A stretch of 64,000 nucleotides of DNA from Photobacterium galatheae (GTDB lineage Bacteria > Pseudomonadota > Gammaproteobacteria > Enterobacterales > Vibrionaceae), in contig NZ_JMIB01000021.1 of NCBI RefSeq assembly GCF_000695255.1, positions 62,001-126,000 of the forward strand, read 5' to 3'. Both the position numbers and the translations under genes were made by a program. Within the stretch, counting starts at the first letter, position 1. Each line of letters opens with the position of its first letter. Positions 28,114-36,860 of the stretch are shown piece by piece. Under the pieces are notes generated by a model. It was given only the letters and a program-made list of their open reading frames with translations. It was not told the origin of the DNA and made no database searches.

Positions 28114-28884
28114 CTAACGTTCAAACTGATACAGATAAGGGACAGTTTCAGCGATAAAGTGAAAACCATACTTTTCTACAATTGGCCTGCTCATTGCTGA
28201 CGCATCAATCGTTAAATAACGTTTACCACGATTTTTGGCATCCTGAATTCGCTTTTGAAGCAAGGCGGTATAATACCCTTTCCCTCGATAGGCTTTCAGA
28301 GTACTGCCCCCCCAAATGCCAGCGAAGGGGCTATCACCATTGAAAATGATCCAGGCAGAACTGACGGGAATGCCCTGCTCATAAATCACATAAATAGAAA
28401 CAGAGTCCGGCTGCGTCTGCTTCAAAAAATGCAGATTCGCCAAATGACTGCTTTGGTCAGATGCCCAGACTTGTTCCTGAACAGCCATGGCATCTTGAAT
28501 CCCCTCAAGATCATGGACTTCTGTGATGCTATCGTGCGCGACATCTGTCAGAACCACAGTCGCCAAATCCAGTACCATAAATGACTCTGAGGCTTCTGCC
28601 TGAAAGCCATGCGCCAGTAAGCGCTCCCCGATATTCACGGGCGAATCCGTGCTGTAAGTCTTCCACTCGAAGGATGATGAATGTTGAGAGAAATAAGCAA
28701 TTTCCCGTGCGATCGCAGCATCCACTTCTGATTCTGCGAAATCATAAAATGAGATAAATCCCCCCTGATTGGTATCAGAACTGAATTTAGTCACCCCATT
28801 GGATGTCAATTTGGTAAATCCCGGTAGTTCAATCTCAATCCGTTCATACGCATTGTAAACGGACATCACTTCCTTTGAATCCAT
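28114..28884 (-). CDS. GNAT family N-acetyltransferase (two-domain)
   Basis: 256 residues. The C-terminal half holds the acetyl-CoA-binding pattern GGSTLKAYRGKGYYTALLQK near residue 195-215 and a final IVEKYGFHFI, as in GNAT enzymes. The N-terminal half (about 1-115) is a degenerate GNAT-like or substrate-specificity domain. Substrate unknown. The ATG at 28884 has a GGAG site six bases upstream. It is co-directional with and just downstream of the HAD gene. Confidence 0.82.
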   Translation of the reverse strand: MDSKEVMSVYNAYERIEIELPGFTKLTSNGVTKFSSDTNQGGFISFYDFAESEVDAAIAREIAYFSQHSSSFEWKTYSTDSPVNIGERLLAHGFQAEASESFMVLDLATVVLTDVAHDSITEVHDLEGIQDAMAVQEQVWASDQSSHLANLHFLKQTQPDSVSIYVIYEQGIPVSSAWIIFNGDSPFAGIWGGSTLKAYRGKGYYTALLQKRIQDAKNRGKRYLTIDASAMSRPIVEKYGFHFIAETVPYLYQFER

Positions 28885-28920
28885 AAAAACTCCATCAAAA
28901 ATCAACCTGAATCCATCGGT

Positions 28921-29568
28921 TCAGGCTGCAATAAAGCGAAACAACTGCGCCATGTCGAGATAATCGTTGACCATCTGATCATGTACCACTTTTTGCCCAA
29001 CAATCACCAAATTCACGCCAAGCTCCTGACAGGCTTTCAAATCCCATACTGCATCACCAAAATACGTCAGGGGCAGTACTTCCCGATCTCCGGCTTTTTC
29101 TCTCGCTTTCAGCATGATCTGTGTGCGGGCATAGTGATCATTCGACGATGCCAAATGCAGGTTATCCGTCTGAAAACCGGCAGATTGCAGTTTCAACAAT
29201 GCCGTTTCTCCCCAACCGCCCGTAGCAACCGACACCAAAAAACGATCGTCAGCCTGCAAGTGATGAAAAAATGCTTTCGCCCCACGCACTTCCTGCGCCG
29301 GATGGTCGTTCAAGTGATACTGAACGCTCTGAATAAATGCCGCCTTCACGCGCTTCTCCAGGCTAATTAACTCTTCCTCAGGTGCCTGATTTTCAATGAA
29401 GGTTCGCAAAATGCCTCGGTCGGTCGCATGCGGATAACGCTCCCACCCGCGATGCAAATCCAGCCCGGTGACGCTTTTCACCGCCTTAAGAAAGCATTGC
29501 TCATCAAATGCGCAAGACTGAATCAACGTGCCGTCTACATCAAACATCACATGATACATACAAATCAC
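28921..29568 (-). CDS. HAD-superfamily phosphatase
   Basis: 215 residues. Motif I VMFDVDGTLIQS with the nucleophile Asp, motif II SVATGGWG, motif III Lys region, and motif IV TYFGDAVWDLKA are all present, with a helical cap between, as in phosphoglycolate phosphatase-like enzymes. The start is either a GTG at 29568 with AGGA upstream or the ATG three codons later. Specific substrate not evident. Confidence 0.85.
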   Translation of the reverse strand: MICMYHVMFDVDGTLIQSCAFDEQCFLKAVKSVTGLDLHRGWERYPHATDRGILRTFIENQAPEEELISLEKRVKAAFIQSVQYHLNDHPAQEVRGAKAFFHHLQADDRFLVSVATGGWGETALLKLQSAGFQTDNLHLASSNDHYARTQIMLKAREKAGDREVLPLTYFGDAVWDLKACQELGVNLVIVGQKVVHDQMVNDYLDMAQLFRFIAA

Positions 29569-29603
29569 AATTATCCTGATTTCGCGCTTGATGGCGCGCT
29601 CGT

Positions 29604-29978
29604 TTATTCCGGAGCATACTCTAACCAGGTGACAGCTTCCTCCCGCTGATCCCGGCTGAATGCTTTTATCGTTAACCCGGGCATCAATGTACCTTCCAGC
29701 TCACTGATTTTTTTAACCCAATCCTGATCAGATAACACGGCTGCCCGATCGAATTTTCGGATGAAACCCATCATGGCTGGAATACGGGACAGCTCGACAC
29801 CTATTGCGCCCAAAGACGGCAAATGGTATTCCACAACATCAAACAGCATTTTACCGTGTTCAATTTCGGCAGATTTTTCCAGGAGTTCATCCAGTGCCAG
29901 CCCCATCATCTGGGCATCGAGTTTGCCGCTCATCGCAATATCCAACCGATCATCCCCGACTTTTTCCACACTAAACAT
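29604..29978 (-). CDS. SpoIIAA-like STAS domain protein
   Basis: 124 residues. It has the small alpha/beta SpoIIAA-like fold (DUF3478 type): IAMSGKLDAQMMGLALDEL at the start, LFDVVEYHLP in the middle, and a final RDQREEAVTWLEYAPE. Stand-alone members may bind lipid or a membrane partner; no role is established. GAGAGG precedes the ATG. Confidence 0.8.
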   Translation of the reverse strand: MFSVEKVGDDRLDIAMSGKLDAQMMGLALDELLEKSAEIEHGKMLFDVVEYHLPSLGAIGVELSRIPAMMGFIRKFDRAAVLSDQDWVKKISELEGTLMPGLTIKAFSRDQREEAVTWLEYAPE

Positions 29979-30130
29979 GGCACACCTCTCTTTCGCTACG
30001 AATTCACTAAGTATGATTCATCAACACATATCAGGCTATTGCTGGTGCTGCGGTTAGTGCGACTGCTACCACGACGCGCGAAACTCCCCCTCAGGCACAT
30101 CGGCTCAGCTTTTCAACAAAATCACCGGGA

Positions 30131-30673
30131 CTACCGCTGTGAATACCACTGCTTCGCCAGTAAACCAAATAAAGCGGAGTCTGAAACCCGTCCATCGACA
30201 ATCCATCTCTCTGGTGAATACCCTTCTTTCTCAAAACCAAGTTTTTCTAGCAGCCTGGCCGAGCCGATGTTTTCTGGATCAATCTCTGCCTCCACCCGAT
30301 TCAGCTGCATCGCTTCAAATCCGAACTGCAATAATGCCGAAACAGCCTCAAATACGACACCTTTTCCCCAGTAGGCTTTCGCAACACCAAATCCTACCTC
30401 AGCACGTTGTGATGCTGAATGAATATTAAATAACATGCATTTCCCAAGCAGATGCTGATCCGTTTTATCACAAATACCAAAAACCAGTTTTTCCGGTTCA
30501 TCTAACGAGGCCTTCGATGCCATGATATAGTCATGCGCCTCTTCGATAGACTGCCAGGGGCTACCATCCCAGTATTTCATGACTTCCGGGTCTGAAAAAA
30601 TATCAAACAAAGGACCCGCATCACTCATGGTCAGTGGACGCAGTACCAATCTTTCCGTCGTTAACTGAAGCAT
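30131..30673 (-). CDS. RimJ/RimL-type GNAT acetyltransferase
   Basis: 180 residues. The start TERLVLRPLTMSDAGPLF and the sequence GFGVAKAYWGKGVVFEAV (acetyl-CoA loop) with NIGSARLLEKLGFEKEG mark the GNAT subfamily related to ribosomal-protein N-acetyltransferases. These often acetylate small amines or protein N-termini. Monocistronic, substrate unknown. Confidence 0.88.
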   Translation of the reverse strand: MLQLTTERLVLRPLTMSDAGPLFDIFSDPEVMKYWDGSPWQSIEEAHDYIMASKASLDEPEKLVFGICDKTDQHLLGKCMLFNIHSASQRAEVGFGVAKAYWGKGVVFEAVSALLQFGFEAMQLNRVEAEIDPENIGSARLLEKLGFEKEGYSPERWIVDGRVSDSALFGLLAKQWYSQR

Positions 30674-30834
30674 TCCCTATGTCCTTCGCTCTATTCATCT
30701 GTAAGGTGATTTCTTACGAACAAAAAAAATGAAACTGGTTGTATATCATAAAAGTATATTCAACCTCAATTCCCTCATTCAAAGAATAAAGCTTAGCGAT
30801 AAATAAAAATGCTGATACTTCAGGGGTACAAAAA

Positions 30835-30875
30835 AACCGGAAGAGACGATATCTTTCGACATTTCTCTTCCGGTT
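30835..30875 (-). terminator. Rho-independent terminator of the outer-membrane protein gene
   Basis: The stem AACCGGAAGAG / CTCTTCCGGTT is followed by seven T on the minus strand. Confidence 0.85.
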
Positions 30876-30895
30876 CTTATACGGTTGAACGTGTT

Positions 30896-31492
30896 TTAGA
30901 AAATATACCCGATGTTCACACCGAAGCTACTCCCATCATAAGAAAAGTCGAAACCTTTCCCTTCATATTCAATCTTGGTGTAACGCAGGCCAAACACATA
31001 AGCGTTATTATTTCCAGCCGGCATCAAATGTTCATAATGAGCGATAAAGCCCAGGCTGTTTTTAAAATCATAAGAATCATTACACGGAAGGTTTGTGCCA
31101 TGAACCTCACATTCAAACTCGACACCTGTATGATAGGTTGCACCCACACCAAACTGGTGCTGCCCATAGTGTTTTAAAATCAGCAGGTCAACAGGTATAC
31201 GGCTGAATGATATCTCGCCATTCGTAGCGCTCGCGCTGGATGATTTATAACCAATCGTCCCACGAACTTTAAAATCGTTTTGTAAATAAAAATCTGCACC
31301 AGCAAAGGCCAGTAAACCTGAACCCGATTTTACTTTCGTTGAATCACCATTGGTATAATACGCAGTCGATATCGTATCCCCCCCAAAGTCATAACCGGCA
31401 CCTAGCACGAAATCAAACTGAGCCAATGACTCAGGAGAAAGTGTTAACGCTGAAATACCCACAAAAGCACATAGAACATTCTTACTGAGCAT
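30896..31492 (-). CDS. Outer-membrane beta-barrel protein
   Basis: 198 residues from the ATG at 31492. The signal peptide ends at SLAQ, about residue 25. Alternating strands rich in Gly, Tyr and Phe (FVLGAGYDFGGDT, VRGTIGYKSSSA, FGLRYTKIEYEG) end in the aromatic VNIGYIF, the classical outer-membrane insertion signal. Two cysteines in FECEVHGTNLPCND may form a loop disulfide. It probably forms an eight-stranded barrel of the OmpA/OmpW size class; function unknown. The first ATG at 31504 lies only four codons upstream. Confidence 0.8.
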   Translation of the reverse strand: MLSKNVLCAFVGISALTLSPESLAQFDFVLGAGYDFGGDTISTAYYTNGDSTKVKSGSGLLAFAGADFYLQNDFKVRGTIGYKSSSASATNGEISFSRIPVDLLILKHYGQHQFGVGATYHTGVEFECEVHGTNLPCNDSYDFKNSLGFIAHYEHLMPAGNNNAYVFGLRYTKIEYEGKGFDFSYDGSSFGVNIGYIF

Positions 31493-31725
31493 AAAATTCC
31501 ACATTGAAAATCAAAAAAAGATACAACTGAATCGCTATTTTTGATACGAACATATTCAGCCTAAGCACTGAGGTATATATCACGTCAAAACGAGCTGCGA
31601 TATTCCATCAAGAGAATATAATTTTCAATAAGGGGAATATAAAAACTGTAATAAACATCACGTTAGCGTAGAAATCGCACAACAGTCAGGCCCAATGACA
31701 ATGAGCCTGATGTCTCTCGTGTCAA

Positions 31726-32172
31726 TTATTTCGCTTTTGAAAGGAAACTATCCAGCTTATTGGCAAACTGCTGCCGGTCTGCCTGACTGATCGGTGCTGG
31801 GCCACCTGTTTGAATCCCACTACTGCGCATGGTTTCCATAAAGTCCCGCATTTGCAAACGCTGCTTAATCGTGTCTTTTGAATACATTTCACCGCGCGGA
31901 TTTAATGCATGTGCTCCCTTGGTGATAATCTCATCAGCGAGTGGTATATCTGCAGTAATTACCAAATCACCTGGCTCGGTGTGCTGAACAATATGATTAT
32001 CAGCAACATCAAAACCAGACATCACCTGAATGGCTCGAATATGAGGCGATGGCGGAACACGAATCGCATGATTCGCCACCAGCGTCGTACTGACACCCAC
32101 ACGATTTGCCGCCCGAAAGATGATTTCTTTAATCACATTCGGGCAGGCATCTGCATCAACCCATATTTTCAT
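31726..32172 (-). CDS. yaiI: YaiI/YqxD family protein (DUF188)
   Basis: 148 residues, PIN-like fold. The signature [18 protein letters not shown] starts the protein and [17 protein letters not shown] lies in the middle, both diagnostic of the UPF0178 family. The conserved aspartates suggest metal binding and possible nuclease activity, not shown for the family. The ATG at 32172 has GAAGGAA upstream. Confidence 0.92.
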   Translation of the reverse strand: MKIWVDADACPNVIKEIIFRAANRVGVSTTLVANHAIRVPPSPHIRAIQVMSGFDVADNHIVQHTEPGDLVITADIPLADEIITKGAHALNPRGEMYSKDTIKQRLQMRDFMETMRSSGIQTGGPAPISQADRQQFANKLDSFLSKAK

Positions 32173-32214
32173 GACAGTTCCTTCACTTCTTTCAGATTTC
32201 TTCATCCGCATAGA

Positions 32215-32241
32215 AAAAAGCCGCCAACACTGGCGGCTTTT
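32215..32241 (-). terminator. Rho-independent terminator of ybiT
   Basis: The stem AAAAGCCGCCA / TGGCGGCTTTT is followed by T on the minus strand. Confidence 0.85.
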
Positions 32242-32256
32242 GACAACAACTTTCGC

Positions 32257-33852
32257 TTAACCCTCGATGCCTTGCTTACGCAGGTACTCATCGTAAGTTC
32301 CGTGGAAGTCATTCACACCTTCTTTGGTAATTTCGATAATACGTGTCGCAATCGAAGAAACGAACTGACGGTCGTGTGATACAAACATCAGGGTTCCTTT
32401 ATAGTTTTCCAGCGCCAGGTTCAGCGATTCGATAGATTCCATATCCATGTGGTTGGTTGGCTCATCCATCAGCAGAATGTTTGGCTTTTGCATAATCAGT
32501 TTACCAAACAGCATACGACCCTGCTCACCACCGGAAATCACACGAACGGACTTTTTAATATCGTTCTGGGAAAACAGCATACGACCCAGAATACCGCGAA
32601 CCGTCTGCTCATCATCCCCTTCATTTTTCCACTGGCTCATCCAGTCCAGCAGGTTGATGTCCAGATCAAAGTCAGCAGAATGATCCTGCGCGTAGAAACC
32701 GATGTTGGCATTCTCAGACCATTTCACCAAGCCTGCCATTGGTGCCATCGCACCGGCCAGTGTGTTCAGGAAAGTCGATTTACCGATACCATTCTCACCG
32801 ATGATCGCAATACGCTCACCAACTTCAACCATCAGGTTGACACCGTTGATCAGAATGTTCTCGCCGTAACCTTGTTTCAGACCTTCCACTTCCAGCGCAT
32901 TCCGGAACAGTTCTTTGTCCTGTTCAAAACGAATGAATGGGTTCTGACGGCTTGAAGCTTTCACTTCTTCCAGCTGAATCTTATCAATCTGCTTCAGACG
33001 AGAAGTCGCCTGTTTTGCTTTCGAGGCGTTTGCAGAGAAACGGCTGACGAACGTATTCAGTTCAGCGATCTGTGCTTTCTTCTTCGCATTATCTGCCAGC
33101 AGGCGTTCACGTGCCTGAGTCGCCGCAACCATGTATTCATCGTAGTTGCCCGGGAACGTACGCAGTGCGCCGTAATCCAGATCCGCCATGTGAGTACACA
33201 CGGTATTCAGGAAGTGACGGTCGTGCGAAATGATAATCATGGTGCAGTTACGCTGCATCAGAATTTGCTCTAACCAACGGATGGTGTTGATGTCCAGGTT
33301 GTTCGTCGGTTCGTCAAGCAGCATGATTTCAGGGTCTGCAAACAGAACCTGAGCCAATAAAACACGCACTTTCAGACCAGGTGCCACTTCACTCATCAGG
33401 CCAAAGTGCAGGTGCTCAGGAATACCCAAACCCAACAGCAGTTCACCGGCACGGGCTTCCGCGGAGTAACCGTCCATCTCTGCGAATTCAGTTTCCAGAT
33501 CGGCGACGCGCATGCCGTCTTCTTCTGACATTTCTGGCAGTGAGTAAATGCGGTCACGCTCGGCTTTGATTTCCCACAGCTCTTTGTGACCCATAATCAC
33601 GGTATCGACCACTGTGAACTCTTCAAATGCGAACTGATCCTGACCCAGCTTAGCCATGCGCTCGTTCTGATCTTTATTGACCACACCAGCCGAAGGCTCC
33701 AGCTCTCCACTCAGAATTTTCATAAACGTCGACTTACCGCAACCATTCGCGCCAATCAGACCGTAACGGTTACCTTCGCCGAATTTGACGGAGATGTTTT
33801 CAAACAGTGGCTTATCGCCAAACTGCATGGTGATGTTCGCTGTTGTGATCAA
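32257..33852 (-). CDS. ybiT: ABC-F family ATPase YbiT
   Basis: 531 residues, two nucleotide-binding domains joined by a charged linker and no membrane segment, so a ribosome-associated ABC-F factor and not a transporter. Walker A sequences are GANGCGKST and GENGIGKST; Walker B are [10 protein letters not shown] and [10 protein letters not shown]; the second signature is VISGGEQGR while the first is the degenerate SEVAPG typical of YbiT. YbiT acts on translating ribosomes. The start codon is TTG at 33852 with TAGGAA upstream, matching the family's N-terminus ([20 protein letters not shown]). A terminator-like hairpin sits in its leader. Confidence 0.93.
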   Translation of the reverse strand: MITTANITMQFGDKPLFENISVKFGEGNRYGLIGANGCGKSTFMKILSGELEPSAGVVNKDQNERMAKLGQDQFAFEEFTVVDTVIMGHKELWEIKAERDRIYSLPEMSEEDGMRVADLETEFAEMDGYSAEARAGELLLGLGIPEHLHFGLMSEVAPGLKVRVLLAQVLFADPEIMLLDEPTNNLDINTIRWLEQILMQRNCTMIIISHDRHFLNTVCTHMADLDYGALRTFPGNYDEYMVAATQARERLLADNAKKKAQIAELNTFVSRFSANASKAKQATSRLKQIDKIQLEEVKASSRQNPFIRFEQDKELFRNALEVEGLKQGYGENILINGVNLMVEVGERIAIIGENGIGKSTFLNTLAGAMAPMAGLVKWSENANIGFYAQDHSADFDLDINLLDWMSQWKNEGDDEQTVRGILGRMLFSQNDIKKSVRVISGGEQGRMLFGKLIMQKPNILLMDEPTNHMDMESIESLNLALENYKGTLMFVSHDRQFVSSIATRIIEITKEGVNDFHGTYDEYLRKQGIEG

Positions 33853-33886
33853 AATAGGTTCCTACAACAAAAAATCAGACATGAAA

Positions 33887-33913
33887 AAAGCTGCCTAATC
33901 ACCGGCAGCTTTT
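33887..33913 (-). promoter_or_regulatory. Terminator-like hairpin in the ybiT leader (possible attenuator)
   Basis: On the minus strand the stem AAAAAGCTGCC / GGCAGCTTTTTT ends 35 bases before the ybiT TTG start, followed by a 6-codon frame (M-S-D-F-L-L) whose TAG overlaps the ybiT ribosome binding site. No gene on either strand ends here to need a terminator. A possible TAAGAT -10 box lies just upstream at about 33932-33937. Confidence 0.5.
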
Positions 33914-34493
33914 TGTTGGAAATTGGCGCCATCTTAACAGATGACGTGAGTTTTATCACGCTTTGTCTTCTTCAAAGGGATCTTACCGGTCTGGGTGTAA
34001 AAGAAACAAAAAAGAAATCAACAGAAAGAAAAGAGATGGCAAGAACGCGCATTTCAGACTTCATGCTCAAAACACACCCAGACCACCCTACGTCAGTCTT
34101 ATCTGAACCCGATGCAAACGATACCCTCAGTGCATTTTTCAGGAATTTGCCCGACTTTCGCTGGCTGTGGTGAAGAAAGACTCATTTTTTTGTAAAAAAA
34201 CTAACTTTTGAAAAGGTTTTCCGTCAAACCACCATTTTTTCTTGTTTTATTACAATCATCCTAATAATCCACTAAAAATAAGTAATTCCTGACATCACAC
34301 TTTTTTCAGCATATCCCCCTGCCTTAATGATAAAGATCACAAGTTACAAAAGATCGAGATCACAAATACAAGTGATTAATTTTACTAGGATAAAAACATA
34401 ACGACCGTTACAATCCCTGCCCATAAAAACAATTACAGTTCACAGGATAAATGCCTGTTTTTCTTCCCTATACGTGAAAGGTCCTAAGTAAAG
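33914..34493. other. Divergent intergenic region, ybiT and GAPDH promoters
   Basis: 580 bases. It is AT-rich on the right, where GATCACAA occurs twice (34337, 34360) upstream of the GAPDH gene and may mark half-sites for a global regulator. A 45-codon plus-strand frame at 34036-34173 has a weak GAAAAGAG site and no recognisable product; I do not call it a gene. Confidence 0.45.
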
Positions 34494-35933
34494 ATGAGTC
34501 CGGAAAAATACCTCCTCGACTGGCAAACCAGCCAAACTAATGCTGAATCCATCTCACCAATTCTTGGCCAGCTCTATCGACAAAAAGGCGTCGAAGTCCT
34601 GTTGTTCGGTCGTCAAATCGTCAATGCTTCTGTCATTGAACTGATTAAAGCCCACCGCATCGGCAAACGATACACAGAAACAGAAATCTCACCTTCCCTG
34701 ACTCTGCCAATCATTGAAAAACTCAACCATCTGGACCTGTCCCCCTGCCGTATTGATGTTGGCCAGCTGGCGAGCAATTACTGGAAAGCGCATCAGGATG
34801 AAAATGGTCTGGATGATTTTCTGCAAACAGCCTTGGCTGACTCGCTGAGCAGCACTGAATCTTTGCAGTCACGCGATGTTGTGCTGTATGGTTTTGGCCG
34901 TATCGGTCGTCTGCTGGCGCGTTTGCTGATTGAAAAAAGCGGTGCAGGTTATCCGCTGCGCCTGCGTGCCATTGTGGTTCGTGGCGGTAAAAACGGTGAT
35001 CTGGAAAAACGTGCCAGCCTGCTGCGTCGTGATTCGGTTCACGGCCAGTTCAACGGCAGCATCACTGTGGACGAAGAACGCAAAGCGATCATTGTCAACG
35101 GTAACTACATTCAGGTCATCTATGCGAACAGCCCGGCAGAAGTGGATTACACCACTTACGGCATCAACAATGCGCTGATTGTTGATAACACCGGGATCTG
35201 GCGAGATGCCGATGGCCTGAGTCAGCATCTGAAGTGCCCGGGTGCTGCAAAAGTGTTGCTGACTGCACCGGGTAAAGGCGAAATTAAGAACATCGTCTTT
35301 GGTGTCAATGAAAATGACATCCTGAGCGAAGATACCATTATCTCCGCGGCAAGCTGTACCACCAACGCGATCACCCCTGTTCTGAAAGCAGTGAACGACA
35401 AATATGGCGTTCTGAATGGTCACATCGAAACTGTTCACTCTTACACCAATGACCAGAACCTGATCGATAATTTCCACTCCGGTGAGCGTCGTGGCCGTTC
35501 AGCATCGCTGAACATGGTTCTGACCTCAACAGGCGCAGCGAAAGCGGTTGCAAAAGCACTGCCGGCACTGGCAGGGAAACTGACAGGCAATGCGATTCGT
35601 GTACCGACCCCGAACGTGTCAATGGCCGTTGCCAACCTGAATCTGAACACAGATGTCTCTGCTGAAGAGCTTAACGTCTATCTGCGCAACGTCGCGCTGA
35701 ACTCTGCTCTGTCTGGCCAGATTGATTACACGCAATCTACTGAGATTGTGTCCAGCGATATCGTCGGTTCTCGCCATGCCGGTGTTGTGGACGGCGCAGC
35801 CACCATCGCTCAGGATAAGCGTTGTGTCCTGTACATCTGGTATGACAATGAATTTGGCTACAGCTGCCAGGTGGTTCACTGTATGGAACAAATGATGGGT
35901 GTTCGCTATCAGACCTTCCCTGCGCTGAAATAA
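34494..35933 (+). CDS. Glyceraldehyde-3-phosphate dehydrogenase family protein with N-terminal extension
   Basis: 479 residues, about 140 longer than GapA. Residues from about 125 form a complete GAPDH: YGFGRIGRLLARLL (NAD fold), the active-site SAASCTTNAITP with catalytic Cys, HSYTNDQNLIDN, substrate-loop histidine and arginine, and WYDNEFGYSCQVVH. The first 125 residues are helical and unrelated to classic GAPDH; such long forms occur in Vibrio and Shewanella as second or third GAPDH paralogues. The NAD-versus-NADP preference and direction (glycolysis or gluconeogenesis) are not readable. A terminator follows. Confidence 0.88.
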   Translation: MSPEKYLLDWQTSQTNAESISPILGQLYRQKGVEVLLFGRQIVNASVIELIKAHRIGKRYTETEISPSLTLPIIEKLNHLDLSPCRIDVGQLASNYWKAHQDENGLDDFLQTALADSLSSTESLQSRDVVLYGFGRIGRLLARLLIEKSGAGYPLRLRAIVVRGGKNGDLEKRASLLRRDSVHGQFNGSITVDEERKAIIVNGNYIQVIYANSPAEVDYTTYGINNALIVDNTGIWRDADGLSQHLKCPGAAKVLLTAPGKGEIKNIVFGVNENDILSEDTIISAASCTTNAITPVLKAVNDKYGVLNGHIETVHSYTNDQNLIDNFHSGERRGRSASLNMVLTSTGAAKAVAKALPALAGKLTGNAIRVPTPNVSMAVANLNLNTDVSAEELNVYLRNVALNSALSGQIDYTQSTEIVSSDIVGSRHAGVVDGAATIAQDKRCVLYIWYDNEFGYSCQVVHCMEQMMGVRYQTFPALK

Positions 35934-35974
35934 CGTATTCTACCTATAATAAATATTTCTCTTGCTGAACATTT

Positions 35975-36009
35975 GCCGCCCGGGATGAACTCACCCAGGC
36001 GGCTTTTTT
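35975..36009 (+). terminator. Rho-independent terminator of the GAPDH-family gene
   Basis: The stem GCCGCC / GGCGGC is extended inside by GGG / CCC and followed by six T. Confidence 0.85.
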
Positions 36010-36043
36010 AATTCTGTGTCGCTATTTCTGAGCGCTTGCCAGA

Positions 36044-36585
36044 TTATTGTGGCTCCCTCACAAAATGAATCGCAACAGAGTCAATGTCTGCGATCGAATT
36101 CAAGCCGTAAAAATCACCAATCGCATCATCGAGAAACGCATTACTGCCCTGATGGTAGACCGGGTTGCTAGGAGCGGCATCAGGAATGTAATCATTGCCA
36201 ATGTCAGCGCGGCGACCCGAAGTTCCACCAAACGCTTAACTGACGTCAGTTCATTGAGATGAGATAAGGCCTGAACAAAGGTATTGAACCCGGTTTCTGC
36301 CCCCGCCATAACCACAGACAGCGCGATATCCCCGGCATCGACTACCCCGGACCCGTTGGCATCAAATTGAACCCCATATCCATAAACGGCCCCTTCAGGC
36401 ACAACATCAGGTAACTGATTGGCAAGTTTGAAATCAACCCGCAGAATCACCGGGTTCTCATCATTGACCTGAAGCGCTGCCTGTTGATTCTCTTCTGTTG
36501 CAATCTGCGATGTGATGGCTTCATCACCACAGGCAGTTAACCCAGCCGCTGCCAGCAGCAAAGCCGGAACAAATGTTTTTTTCAT
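36044..36585 (-). pseudogene. Frameshifted lipoprotein, third member of the local lipoprotein family
   Basis: The ATG at 36585 after GGGAG opens a lipoprotein signal with lipobox LAAAGLTAC. The frame then reads VDFKLANQL, then YGVQFDANGSGVVDAGD to LNELTSV near 36240. There it shifts: the open frame continues with unrelated residues to 36100, while the next frame (from 36235) reads AFGGTSGRRADIGNDYIPD, then DDAIGDFYG, NSIADIDSVAIHF and stops at 36044. Both halves match the two intact lipoproteins at 50530 and 51569 (F-D-x-N-x-S-G, then DY[IL], then a terminal ADI[DE]-x-V). One missing base explains it. It could be decay, phase-off state or a sequencing error. Confidence 0.8.
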
Positions 36586-36681
36586 GTTGACTCCCAATGA
36601 ATCCAGTTGTCTTGTGCGGGAAGAAGACAGGTAATGTTCAGGCGCTGCATGCTACAGCAGGTATGGAATTCATTTAGGGGC

Positions 36682-36721
36682 GCTTTTATGCTTTTATGCT
36701 TTTATGCTTTTATGCTTTTAT
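36682..36721. repeat. Perfect 8-bp tandem repeat, five units
   Basis: GCTTTTAT is repeated five times with no mismatch, 97-136 bases upstream of the frameshifted lipoprotein start and beyond the iutA terminator. On the transcribed strand it reads ATAAAAGC. Short perfect arrays of this kind slip easily in replication. Confidence 0.95.
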
Positions 36722-36806
36722 GGTGCCATCAAGCATCAAGCCTGACAGGCAGAGAAAATGGGTCACTCGGGGAGGAAAAATATTGCTCTTGGTTCAAAAC
36801 GAAAAA

Positions 36807-36831
36807 AACCGCCCGGTATCAGCGGGCGGTT
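36807..36831 (-). terminator. Rho-independent terminator of iutA
   Basis: The stem AACCGCCCG / CGGGCGGTT is followed by a T run on the minus strand, 30 bases after the iutA stop. Confidence 0.88.
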
Positions 36832-36860
36832 CATTTTCAGGGGCTGAAGGTCAGTTGACC

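Noticed and set aside
34036..34173. 45-codon plus-strand frame upstream of the GAPDH gene
   Set aside because: The binding site is weak and nothing is recognisable; kept only as a note.
36607..36858. 83-codon frame across the 8-bp repeat
   Set aside because: It reads through the repeat and the iutA terminator and looks non-coding.
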